From assembly GCA_963978895.1 (NCBI GenBank), contig OZ022238.1, positions 49,515,282-49,579,281 of the forward strand: a stretch of 64,000 bases of DNA, in the 5' to 3' direction. The notes beneath the pieces are model-generated. The model saw only the letters and a list, made by a program, of their open reading frames with translations, did no database searches and was not told the origin of the DNA. Position 1 is the first letter of the stretch, and the number at the start of each line of letters is the position of its first letter. This document shows, one piece after another, positions 37,201 to 46,760 of the stretch. This DNA is from Erpobdella octoculata (Eukaryota; Annelida; Clitellata; Hirudinida; Erpobdellidae). Both the position numbers and the translations under genes were made by a program.

Positions 37201-39392
37201 TGATCGGCCCGATTATGAATGCTACCGATTAATCGGTAGAGCTCTAATTAAGTTATTAATTAACAGTATTAAGTAGTATTAATTAACATAAATTCACATG
37301 TAATTAATAAAAACGTTGTCACTGTCATTCGAAAACACATGTTCACCTACCTCTCATTGTTTTCACACATTCAGAAGCACTGAAATCCCACAGTCTTGCC
37401 GTCATGTCGGCAGAAGACGAAACTAAAAGCAAAGAACAATGAATTTCAAATTAGCTTAAAAAAATTGAGTATTTCTATTCTATAGAATAAAAACATAATT
37501 ATCACAAAAAAATTAATGAATATCAAATGAGCTTAAAAAATCGATTATTTCTATAGAATAAAAACATAATAATCACAAACAAATTAACCAAAAATAACAT
37601 TTAAACTAATAAAAAATAAACAAACTATAAATAACAAAAGCTCTTATAACAGCAAAGCAAACAGAAGACAAGACTAGCATGGAATTCCCACAAGATCCAG
37701 GTGTAATTCTATTAGCTAGATGAATGTTATCAAGTCATCATCCTATGCCCCACGTTATCATCCTATGCATCACGTTATCATCCTATGTGTCATGTTATCA
37801 TCCCATGCATCATGTCATCATCTTATGCATCACGTTAACATCCTATGTGTCACATTATCATCCTATGCGTCACATTATCATCCTATGCGTCATGTCATTG
37901 TCATTCTCTATAGAAGAAAAACTTGACTTGCTCTACATTTATGACATTTTTCTCATGTTTTGGAAAATGAAACCACTGACAGATCACCATCATTCGAATC
38001 ACCACGACGACCCAAACCGAACCAATGACACGAAAACCAAAGATCGCCTCAAAATATGAAATCAAAAATCCGACATGAATCATCTAAAATCGTAATAAAC
38101 CGGACAATTAATTGGTTAAAGTTTCCTATGGAGTTATTTTTTTTATCAACTCACCAAGCCACTTGCCAGTGTGGTCGAAAGCCAAATCCTGAACCGAATC
38201 TGTGTGGCCTTTCAGTGTTTTTTCGTAGTCCCCGGTCTCGTAATCCCAGATCTGTTGTTACGACGTTTATCAGATTTATTGTAGAAATTGCAATTCTACA
38301 AAAAGTAATCTAGTTTGATAAAAACTAGAAAAATGTCATACAGCCTAAACGAGTTTCGTGTGACTACGTCTATAGTACATAACTCTATAAAATAAAAAAT
38401 TTTCTTCATAAAACAACTATAAAATCAATAATAATAAACATTTATAATTACAACAATACACAACATCAATACTCCAACTAACACTACTGTTACTCCTACC
38501 AATACTGTTAAATAATAACAATAATAATAACCTTGATGGTGGCATCTTCACTGGCACTAACAAGGACAGTGAACACGGGATGAAAGAGGACTTTGGTAAT
38601 CGGTCCTCTGTGTCCTTTCAGAGAATACTTTTCTGGGGGTCGAGGGATCCAATCCGATGGATTTTGACGGTCTTTTCCAGGAATCATCCCCTGTGATTCT
38701 ATATTCATGGTCGACAATTTGGTTTCTAAATCCACAACCTAAAGAAGTAGAATGTAAGATCAATGGTGAGTTCAGAAGTGATGCCATTTTGAAGGTTCCT
38801 GATCATCAATATCAGAAAAATGATAAAAGAATAGACCAATGCAACGATAAAAAATACATAGCAAAATAAATAATTATAATATGTAACAATATTACAATAT
38901 TATAATATGTAACAATATTATAATATGTAATAATATTACAATATTATAATATGTAACAATATTACAATTTTTATAATATGTAACAATATTACAATATTAT
39001 AATATATAACAATATTATAATATGTAACAATATTACAACCTTCTTCTGCAATCTTATAACGGAAGTCCATTTCTTTTCTAATAATCCGGAAAATTTATTT
39101 TCTAACTCTGACGGCTAGACGTGAGAAAAAATAATCATCTTCAAATTATATAACACCGAAAAATTATCATTCACTCAGTTATTTAACATTCAACAATTTA
39201 TAGCACCAGATTGGCTTCTTTCTGAAACTCAGCATATGTATTTTCGTATCCGTTTCCACACAGGTAATCAGCTATAGCTTTGTTACTGCAAAGAAAGCAA
39301 ATTGTACATAATCAATATCCTATTCGACTTGTAAAACATCAATCAAATAAATTAACTTACAGTTCTTCACGCTGTCTTTGTGAAAGCACCAT
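33648..39392 (-). CDS. PAFAH1B1: LIS1 / PAF-AH 1b regulatory subunit, 11 coding exons
   Basis: Exons in transcript order: 39392-39361, 39285-39207, 39114-39040, 38738-38532, 38251-38155, 37422-37351, 36318-36216, 35542-35314, 34705-34604, 34130-33974, 33721-33648. Phases agree throughout and the product is 408 residues (human 410). It starts [11 protein letters not shown] with a LisH dimerisation motif (about 7-39) and a coiled coil (about 50-75). Seven WD40 repeats follow from about residue 103, with family signatures such as [29 protein letters not shown] and [12 protein letters not shown]; it ends [11 protein letters not shown]1 regulates cytoplasmic dynein with NDEL1 and is the non-catalytic subunit of brain PAF acetylhydrolase. 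The last exon is tiny (74 nt). Exon 2 ends at an unusual CTG/GTGCTA donor. Introns hold a hAT relic and two minisatellites. IFT22 is divergent about 0.9 kb away. Confidence 0.95.
34173..34212. repeat. (GA)n tract in LIS1 intron 9
   Basis: GA run about 40 nt from the exon 10 acceptor. On the transcribed (minus) strand it is a CT run that may serve as polypyrimidine tract. Confidence 0.85.
34380..34430. repeat. GGGCC-rich dispersed repeat fragment
   Basis: A short match to the 29.1-kb element (CTGTTTAATTTGGGCCC followed by GCCCGTTTTTACA). It lies in LIS1 intron 9. Confidence 0.4.
36535..37246 (-). mobile_element. Internally deleted hAT element in LIS1 intron 6
   Basis: A perfect 16-bp terminal inverted repeat TAGAGCTCTACCGATT begins at 36535 and ends at 37246. 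It is flanked by 8-bp direct repeats ATTAATTT (36527-36534) and ATTAAGTT (37247-37254), 7 of 8 identical, as expected for hAT. Inside, the minus strand at 37122-36739 encodes 127 residues matching the hAT C-terminal dimerisation region ([39 protein letters not shown]). The N-terminal catalytic part is missing, so the copy is non-autonomous. It lies opposite in sense to nothing but the intron: the transposase fragment and LIS1 share the minus strand. Confidence 0.88.
37736..37895. repeat. 20-bp minisatellite, 8 copies
   Basis: The unit is TCCTATGCATCACGTTATCA with variants, in LIS1 intron 5. Confidence 0.9.
38876..39037. repeat. AT-rich near-palindromic minisatellite
   Basis: Units of 16-24 bp built from TATAATATGTAACAATATTA are repeated about 8 times in LIS1 intron 3. 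TAATATTG/CAATATTA segments are self-complementary. The array ends only a few bases from the exon 3 donor (39040). Confidence 0.85.
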
Positions 39393-40282
39393 TTTTAGAA
39401 AATCAAGATTTTTTTGAGACTCCAGAGACAAACTTAGATAATGATTTAATTCTACTTACTAAAATAGACCAAAGAAATTAAGCATTTTACAAGCCTGTAA
39501 AAAAAGTTCAAAAATCATGTAAGAAACTGATTAATAAACATTATTACCAATGATAATATTACAATTAGCTGTATTAATCTTAATCCATTTATCTATTCTA
39601 TTCTGCCTCCAGCAGCAGTTGAGTCATGGTCTCTGGTCTGCCTTCTTACTTATTCAATATGTTTAAAACTAAAAAAATGAGTCAGTAGCCTCACTAATGG
39701 TCATCCAATATGCGAAGATTGTCAACAATTAGATCAATTGAGTTTTTGTTAAGATTACATTCTGAAATAGATAATAGATGCGTTTCGTTAATTCTACGTT
39801 AATTTTATACAGCGAGACACTTATTACAATTTACAATTTACAATCGAGATACGTCTGGAACGATGAAAAGGTTACAGTCAAAGACGAAAATCTGGACTAG
39901 TATTATTTCTGCAAGACAAACAAATATTTTTACTTTAAAACAAAATACACCAACCCAGAAAAGCGGCAAACAAATAGCTTGATAAAATATTTTAATAAAA
40001 AATGACAACTTCCTACACGTCAAAATAAGCGCAGCGCTTAACTTTGTAATCAAGTTTTTACCGAAATAGATTGAATACTGTTTTTAAATTGCATAAATAA
40101 ACTTAAAACTTTCTGAAATAATTTTATTAAAAGTGACAGTCACTTACAGCTAAAGAAAAAATTGTTAAATTCGGCAATCCCCGTTGCCATAAGAGAATTA
40201 AAAGACACCACAACATAACAAGAGCAAGCCTTGCTGATACCTATCTTTGGGGGTTTTTATCGTCGTAGTTCTGTTTAAAATA
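39393..40282. promoter_or_regulatory. Divergent intergenic region between LIS1 and IFT22
   Basis: 890 bp separate the two start codons, which point away from each other. The DNA is AT-rich and I see no ORF, CpG island or named element. 5' UTR exons of either gene may lie here. A shared bidirectional promoter is an inference from the spacing only. Confidence 0.4.
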
Positions 40283-41497
40283 ATGAAAATTAAAGTGCTT
40301 GTTGTTGGTCCACCAAAAGTTAGATAGATTTTGTAGCTATACTATAAAAGTTTATTTATTTGGTTGATTGATTGACGATTGACTCGTGCTGTAAAAGTAA
40401 TGAGTAAAAAGACTAAAAAGTAAAAGACAAAAGATTGTTACTGTGAAGCAGAGCACCTTTGAACTTCAGTAAAAGGCTCTATAGAAAGAAGTGGTTGTGC
40501 TTGATTAAGTTGTGTAATTGTAATAATGCAGTTTGTATGCTATATTGCTATGATTCTGTCATCATTATATTATTATTTTTTAGTCAGGCAAAACAGTTTT
40601 GTCAAACATATTGTCTGAACTACCAGATGCACCTGACAAAGAATATAGGCCAACTGTAGGCTGCCGAATTCTGGAGTTTGAAGCTCAAAATACGGATGAG
40701 AAAATAAGAAATAGAATTGATATAGAGCTTTGGGATTGCAGCGGAGATATCAAGTAAATTACTTTTACACATTTACAAAAATACTGACTCAACTGAGTGC
40801 ATCTTTCTATATGTATCAGCAAAATTTACTTATTTTTTTAATAAACTCTGATAAAATAAATATTCAGTAAGTTACAATTATTGTAGCAATACTTTCTTGA
40901 GAATCATGTTTTATTATCATACATTTTGATCATTAATATAAGTTCATTATTTCTGTTTGAGAAAAATTTTGTTTTATTTTTGAAGATACTCAACATGTTG
41001 GCCAGCCATTGCAAAAGATGCACAAGGAGTCATCTTGGTGTATGACCCTGCAGAAACCGAGAACAGAGAGTTATATCCTTGGCAAGATAATTTTTTGTTC
41101 TCCAGCCATATTTATCATTTTGAAGCTTCATGTTGCATCATTTGTTTCCATCAAAACTAGGTTCGACTACTTTGTCCAACAGCAGGGGCTGCGAGACAAA
41201 CAGTGCGTAATATTCGAAAACTTGAAAACCTCAGAGAAAAGGAGACATGGGAATACCGGCAAGTGAAAACCGCCAAATTATTTAAGTGTCATCAGCAAGC
41301 AGATCGACAACTAGTCCAATTGATTTTATCTTCTTTTTTTACCAGGAGGGCCCATGTCAAATCTCAGCGTCATAAGGATGCAACGTGACGACGATGCAGA
41401 ACTGACGAGAAGGGATTTCAACAATTATTTTCTCAACATCTTCATCGAAGTGTCCGAAAAGCAAGATCAGGAAGAACTGAACCTCCTGAACGTCTAG
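40283..41497 (+). CDS. IFT22: Intraflagellar transport protein 22 (RABL5), 5 exons
   Basis: Exons 40283-40318, 40584-40753, 40986-41081, 41161-41258, 41346-41497 give 183 residues (human 185). The product is a Rab-like small GTPase of the IFT-B complex, acting in cilia. The P-loop GPPKSGKT (9-16) is assembled across intron 1. A switch-II-like DCSGD (63-67) and WPAIAKDAQGV follow, then WFDYFVQQQGLRDKQC. No clear NKxD base-specificity motif is present, as is usual for this subfamily. Introns 3 and 4 (79 and 87 nt) begin GC rather than GT, at CCTTG/GCAAGA and ACCG/GCAAGT. Both are required to keep the frame and the family length. A polyadenylation signal AATAAA lies at 41605-41610. Confidence 0.93.
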
Positions 41498-41604
41498 TTT
41501 TTTGCTCGTGACTGTGTTCGTAAATTAAAGCCAAGTTTCTATGATTATTCAAAATGGCTCCCCGTATTTGTCAGCCTTTCTGGCTGAAGACAACTTCTCA
41601 CCGA

Positions 41605-41610
41605 AATAAA
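41605..41610 (+). terminator. IFT22: IFT22 polyadenylation signal AATAAA
   Basis: AATAAA lies 108 nt after the IFT22 stop codon and is the first canonical hexamer on the coding strand. It leaves under 600 bp before the end of the convergent [DE]HxY gene. Confidence 0.7.
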
Positions 41611-42193
41611 TACAAATGGATTTCATCATTCAAACCTCAATTATGGTTTATGCAATGAAATCAAATTTAATTGTCACAATGGCAATAATCTTTTTGACCT
41701 AACTAGAAAAAATTAATATAATAATTCAATGCACAAGTAATTCGTTACGTTTTACACGATCTAGAACTTCTGATCTGAAGCACACTTAACAAAGAACTTT
41801 ATGCAGAAAAACTGTTCTAACAATTAACTAACACAACATCAGTGAACTAACTTGTGCCAGCCATTATAAAAAATCTGAGCACTTATATTAAAATAATTGT
41901 AATGAACATAAAGGTTGGATAGGAATGACTCCTTTTGCTCATATGACACAAGATACCTTTTTCTGTGATATAATTAAAAATCAGACGAGACAGATCAAAC
42001 TTTCTTTTTGAAACTCACAAAAAAAAATAAATCGGGAACCGCATGACAGTCAAATGTATCAACAAAAGGGATCGGAATTAACGTAAACTTGAAATCATTA
42101 ATTTGACAATAGATAATAACAATACTGCTCCATGGTTATTTTTATCAAAAGAAATAAAAAAACCACTGAATAATAACAGATTGTGAAACAATT

Positions 42194-43087
42194 TCACAAG
42201 CTCAGTTCTGCGACGCAGTTCGTCAGGAGGTAAGGTTTGTGCGACATGTACGCGTGGTCGTGGAAGAGAGTGGTTGACGAACACCGCTGGCGATTTTCAT
42301 CCGGGATATCACATAAGCTTCTGCTCGTGGAAATAATATAAATAACAGCACGTTAGAGTAATACTGAAAATTGTAACGACGATATAAATGAAATAATCTT
42401 ATTCTCCCACCTGGAAAAGTATGAGTGCTCAAAATGAATCATAGAATTTATATCGGCAGAATTTTGGTCCATAATGTCATCTGGGCAGTTCTTTTCTGGT
42501 GATCTATTATTTTTTTCATACAGTAAATCCTCACTAGCGTTAGTAGATTTTGTTGATCCTTCAACCTGCTTTAGGCCACTTCTTTTGGCAGCTAAAACAA
42601 AACATATAAAAATAAAAACTCGAGCAACATCAACAATCTATATATATAAATAAATGACTGTTTGCGGGAAAGCAAGCAGGAATGGAAAAGTAACCGGGAG
42701 CGAAAGAGCGAGCAGGAGAGGGAAAGCGACATGGGAAAGGGAGAGCAAGCGGAAAAGCGACTGGGAATGGGAGAGCAAGCGGAGAAGGAAACAGGAGCGA
42801 GAAAAAACAATAGAAAAACCTCTAAAAACCCTGGGCAACAAATAAAAAACAAACTTACTTTGGGCGTTTACAGGGGCAAATGCCTTGATCTTTCTACTAC
42901 AACCTGGTGCTATGACCAGCGGTGTCCGGTGATAGGAATGATCCTGGTCAACGGGCAATTTATCTTTGATTTCTTTAATTGATTGAGCTTTTCTTAAAAC
43001 AACAGTTGGAGTTTTCTTAGCAGTTAAAAAATAAGAATGGTCAACCCTTTGAAGTTTCTCTCGACCAGAGGAATATGAATGATCCAT
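42194..43087 (-). CDS. Unrecognised 178-residue protein with five [DE]HxY motifs
   Basis: Three exons with matching phases: 43087-42859 (donor AAA/GTAAGT), 42591-42411 (acceptor ttttag, donor CCAG/GTGGGA), 42320-42194 (acceptor gagcag, ending TGA). I recognise no domain; the protein is hydrophilic, lysine- and serine-rich, probably disordered, with no signal peptide or membrane segment. DHSY occurs at 2-5, 16-19 and 49-52, EHSY at 131-134 and DHAY at 158-161. [DE]HxY is the established HCF-1 Kelch-binding motif of VP16, LZIP, E2F, PGC-1 and THAP11, so an HCF-1-associated nuclear role is my inference. Intron 1 holds a Helitron-like fragment. The gene converges on IFT22 and diverges from RPL39. 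The gene model is fairly secure; the function is not. Confidence 0.75.
42655..42840 (+). mobile_element. Helitron-like dispersed repeat, copy C (3' part)
   Basis: Only the purine tract and the CCTCTAAAAACCCTGGGCAAC block before the hairpin remain; copy A has CCTCTGAAAACCCCGAGCAAC. It sits in intron 1 of the [DE]HxY gene, in sense opposite to that gene, and ends about 18 nt from the splice donor of that intron. Confidence 0.5.
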
Positions 43088-43835
43088 CTCTTTATAATTA
43101 AAAATAAAAGAACTGGGGACTGGAGACTGGACTACTACTATCTTGGCAAACTGGTACTGTGGTAAGCTGAAGACTTTAATCTAGATTCTCAGATTGACTA
43201 CTCTCTCTAGGTAGATTGGGTCTGAGTAGAATACTCAATACTTAAATAAAATATATATATAATAACAGTTTTTAATAACTAGATATGAATTATATATTAT
43301 ATATGACTATTATGAGACTATGTCGACTATGACACTATGAACAGAACAATCTGGACAACCGAGGCGGGACCATTAGAATAATTTTGCCTATTCAGTAATT
43401 AAGATTAAAAAACACATCCTGATCAGGGCTAATATATTTCTTTTCGCGTAGGAGCGAGACACCCCAACACGAAACCTGCTGAAGATAGGTCGAAGAAGGG
43501 TCGAACTTCAAAAGTAAATAATGTAAATAAGACTATTGTCTTCAAAAGCTGAAATTTTTAAAAAATTAAAAATGTTAATAAATTACTTACAAAACAAATT
43601 ATTATAGTGACTGTATTTATTTTTTATTGTAAACATTTGAAATTATTAAACTTAATTAAATCTATTTACAAATTAATAAAATAACTTTATTTTAAAATAC
43701 AAAATGTACAAAACAAATTGACATTAAAATTATAAACATAAATTTAATCAAAATGGTATATTTAGGTTCTGACAATTGTTTTCATCTGTTGTAACGCAAA
43801 CATCCATTTCCTTTCTTATTTCGGAGCTACCGAAA
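43088..43835. promoter_or_regulatory. Divergent intergenic region between the [DE]HxY gene and RPL39
   Basis: 748 bp separate the start codons. The sequence is AT-rich with no coding potential; the TOP-like tract sits at its right end. It is a candidate bidirectional promoter on spacing alone. Confidence 0.4.
43810..43822 (+). promoter_or_regulatory. RPL39: Candidate 5' TOP tract of RPL39
   Basis: A pyrimidine-rich run CCTTTCTTATTTC sits 13-26 nt before the start codon. Ribosomal protein mRNAs of animals typically start at a C within such a tract, which gives growth-dependent (mTOR/LARP1) translation. The actual start site is inferred, not seen. Confidence 0.5.
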
Positions 43836-44244
43836 ATGGTAGGTTGATGGAGTGATTATCACGTTTTCGTTTTTACGGATTTTAATTAGTTTTAAGTTGA
43901 CTTAAATCGAAGATTATGTGCATAGATTAGTCAATTTCGGAACTAAAATAGATACTACAGATGTTTTTCTATAATTTTGAAACAGGCGGCCCACAAGACT
44001 TTCCGTATTAAGACAAAACTTGCGAAGAAGCAAAAGCAGAACAGACCGGCTCCTCAGTGGGTCAGACTAAAGACTGGATGTAATATCAAGTAAGGATAGA
44101 ACCATAGCAATATTACATATCTGTTTCAGTTTCAAGCGAGAGCGATAACTTGTATGTAGTATTGCTTTGAAATTAAATTACTAATTGTCTTGCAGGTACA
44201 ACTCAAAGAGAAGGCACTGGAAGAGGACTAAGCTAAAGTTGTAA
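43836..44244 (+). CDS. RPL39: Ribosomal protein eL39 (RPL39), 3 coding exons
   Basis: Exons 43836-43838 (the ATG only), 43986-44089 and 44196-44244 join in frame to 51 residues, the usual length of eL39. Family signatures are [33 protein letters not shown] and RTKLKL. The protein is a small, very basic component of the large ribosomal subunit at the exit tunnel. Splice sites are ATG/GTAGGT with aacag/GCG and CAA/GTAAGG with tgcag/GTA. A pyrimidine tract just upstream suits a TOP mRNA. A likely further intron (44252-44335) sits in the 3' UTR, too close to the stop to trigger decay. The polyadenylation signal is at 44423-44428. Too short to appear as a long ORF; found by splicing. Confidence 0.95.
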
Positions 44245-44251
44245 AGCTCTG

Positions 44252-44335
44252 GTAAGCTTATTTTTTTGTTAGTGTCTTTTAATAATGTTCTGCAGAAAGC
44301 AAAACTTCTATTTATAATTTGTTCAACTATTTCAG
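44252..44335 (+). other. RPL39: Probable 3' UTR intron of RPL39
   Basis: The stop codon at 44244 is followed by CTCTG/GTAAGC and then a pyrimidine-containing acceptor ending tttcag at 44335. An alternative acceptor (tgcag) lies at 44291-44295. The donor is only about 7 nt after the stop, which is compatible with escape from nonsense-mediated decay. RNA reads would be decisive. Confidence 0.5.
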
Positions 44336-44422
44336 TGTCAATTCAGTGGTCAAGCTGGGTGAAAATCATCTCTGGATGTTTTCTTGTTACAAACTAACTG
44401 GTTTTTCTGGTTCAATTGATTG

Positions 44423-44428
44423 AATAAA
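44423..44428 (+). terminator. RPL39: RPL39 polyadenylation signal AATAAA
   Basis: AATAAA stands 179 nt after the RPL39 stop codon, on the coding strand, and is the first canonical hexamer downstream. Confidence 0.7.
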
Positions 44429-44768
44429 AAAAACTTTCCAAATTTGTGGTATCGTGTACTTTGATTTATTCATTACTTAAAAACCCCGAAGTGTCCAACC
44501 CAATGTTCTGATCTTGTAAAAATGTTCTCGTGTTTGGCTTGCTTAGCAATCAGATATGTGATAATTGGGAGGGTGCTTCATTTGAAAAGTAAATGTATAC
44601 AAATGCAATCTCTCACAAATAAAAGACAGTGCTTTGATAGCTCATTTTTTATGCAGAAAATCTGAGTTTGTTAACTTAACAGGCCTGTGTAGAAGCCATG
44701 CTACTTTTTTTCACTTGTTTTAATTGATAAATTTAGTCAAATATTGTAATAATCATATTTATGTATTT

Positions 44769-44895
44769 AGGCGCTGGTAGTAGAGCATTCGCCTGTTCAT
44801 CGTTTGGTTGGCAGTTCGAGCTTAACTCTTTTAAGCAAGGAGTTCATTTGCATTGCCAAAAGGGTGGGTGGCATAAATGGCTGATAAAGAGATGT
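44769..44895 (+). mobile_element. tRNA-derived SINE fragment
   Basis: The 5' part resembles a tRNA promoter: a GGTAGTAGAGC A-box-like segment followed about 30 nt later by GCAGTTCGAGC, close to the B-box GGTTCGANNCC. An unrelated tail follows. It cannot fold as a complete tRNA, so it is called a SINE and not a tRNA gene. Confidence 0.6.
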
Positions 44896-46098
44896 GCTAA
44901 ATGTTAGCTTGTTTTATTGGAATTTCAGTACTTTCCTTGATCAATATTTTCAGCAGGTGTTGATTTGAGTTGATATCTTAGTGCTTTTTATCTAGATTGT
45001 GAAAGAATTGCATAACAGAAAAATTCAAGAAGAAAATAAACAATTTTAAATTGCAACTAAAATTGAACTTGGCGGTCTTAGCCAGTGACTTGCTGTGGTA
45101 ATTCACCAGAATTGCTAATAAAGTGTATTTTGTAAAAAAAATGTACTGGTAGTATTTAAAATCAACTTTGATATAGTCAACCAAATCACCCTTATGTAAG
45201 GATTTTTATGTTATACTGATTCTCTAGACAGTATATTTAACTCTTAAAATATATTAATTTCACAGCTGCTCTTCCTTGTGTGCATAGATATATAGATGGG
45301 ACATATCAATCTATTTCCTGTACAATTTGAAAGCTGCCATTTTCAACCTGAGCTTGTTTACATTTGCTCATTTGAGCGATATTTGTTGCCGGTGTATTAT
45401 GACGATACATGACAAATCTGCTAAAGCTCTAGTTTTTTTGTAGATGTTGCTGTTTTTTATTTGAAAAACCTGTATAAGAACTATACTTAGTGTTAATTGA
45501 CTCCCCGAGCTCATATATCCTATTTATTATACTCAGTTATACTGGTCCTGATTTGTGTTTCACTATGATATAATATAACAATAATACAACTATGATATCT
45601 GACTAAAAAATTGATCTGATGTTATTTATTCATCCACCATTTTAAATCATTTGAAATTAAAAATGTTCATGCTTATAATGTTAGTCAACAACTCCACAAT
45701 TTATGATTCTAGTAATTTAAATAAACTTGTTTAAATTGAAACAAGTGTGTCTTAATCTACTGGTTTTGATATGCATAGGTGGGGGTTATGATGTAAAAAT
45801 TATGTTAACAAATGCTACAAGCTCATGTAATCTGTAAATTTGTTTGGATTAAAAAACTATAGTTTAATTAATACATTCAAAACAATGTTACAGGTTTGCT
45901 TACACTTAAATTATGTAAAGTAGATTAAGAAATACTGACTTATAGTTATATAACTAGAATGAAAAACAGGGAATGTGATGCCGCAAGATGAAACTTCTTA
46001 TCTTGATTATCTTCACAAAGAAAGAAAAGAAATTTGTAATAAATTTTTCATTGTTATTTCTTTTGCTGGTACCAATCTTAATTATTTGCTTATTTATT
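44896..46098. other. AT-rich intergenic DNA
   Basis: No ORF, tRNA or defined repeat could be supported. Confidence 0.5.
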
Positions 46099-46760
46099 AA
46101 ACAGACAACATTTATGAAGAAGTGTTTGAAGAACCAGGTGATTATGGAATCGACTCAGAACTTGCTCAAGTCTTGATAGAAAATGTAATTAGCTACATAG
46201 CTGGTTGGATTGTATCCAAGCTATTTAAAAACTGGAATGTAATGTTTGCAGGTTCAAATTATAAATTGTTACAGTCATAAATTTTTGTTTCCTGTGTTTC
46301 CACTACTAAATAATATTATCAATTTTATAGATACAGTTTAGTTGATGAGCACAAGAACCAAGGACATGAAATAGGACTGCAACTGCTAGTGGTGAAAAAT
46401 AAAGGTGGTCATGTCTTTCCTTCTTCTGCAGTTATAAAAGTAAGATAAAATTAAGATTAATTATTTATAAATATGGTATTTAAAAAAAAACTTTTTTTTT
46501 AGGTATGTCAGACAGCAGAAAAATTTTTAAGACCACGTATCAGCCACAAATGCCAAAGATGAAATTAAAATAAAAGAACTTATTCGCCAAACATTAACAT
46601 CAATTGGATCCAAAGATATTTTTAACCTGGGGGATCATATAAGAGATACACAGGATGGCATTGACAATCATTCTTATCTACTGCTTAATTCGATCGTTTA
46701 TGAGTTTTTTAAGTTAAGACAGTATCAGCGAGCAAAAATTAATACTCAAAACCTTAAAAG
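46099..46760 (+). pseudogene. P-element/THAP9-like transposase C-terminal relic
   Basis: Three collinear pieces in changing frames resemble the C-terminal half of P/THAP9-like transposases: IDSELAQVLIENVISYIAGW (about 46152-46210), LQLLVVKNKGGHVFPSSAVI (about 46380-46440) and GIDNHSYLLLNSIVYEFF (about 46657-46710). A stretch at 46242-46330 is non-coding and could be an intron, but a frameshift near 46550 breaks the third piece. I see no THAP domain or catalytic core upstream. It is most likely a decayed copy; a spliced, domesticated exon is less likely. Confidence 0.6.

Noticed and set aside
41073..41090. U12-type donor (ATATCCTT) in IFT22
   Set aside because: The match is within the codons for LYPW, which the family length requires; no TTCCTTAAC branch site is found and the GC-AG intron fits the frame.
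42592..42852. Minus-strand frame continuing the [DE]HxY gene into hydrophobic sequence
   Set aside because: Lies in intron 1 within a Helitron-like purine tract; the spliced frame keeps further motifs.
44769..44842. tRNA gene
   Set aside because: Promoter boxes are present but no cloverleaf closes; it fits a tRNA-derived SINE better.
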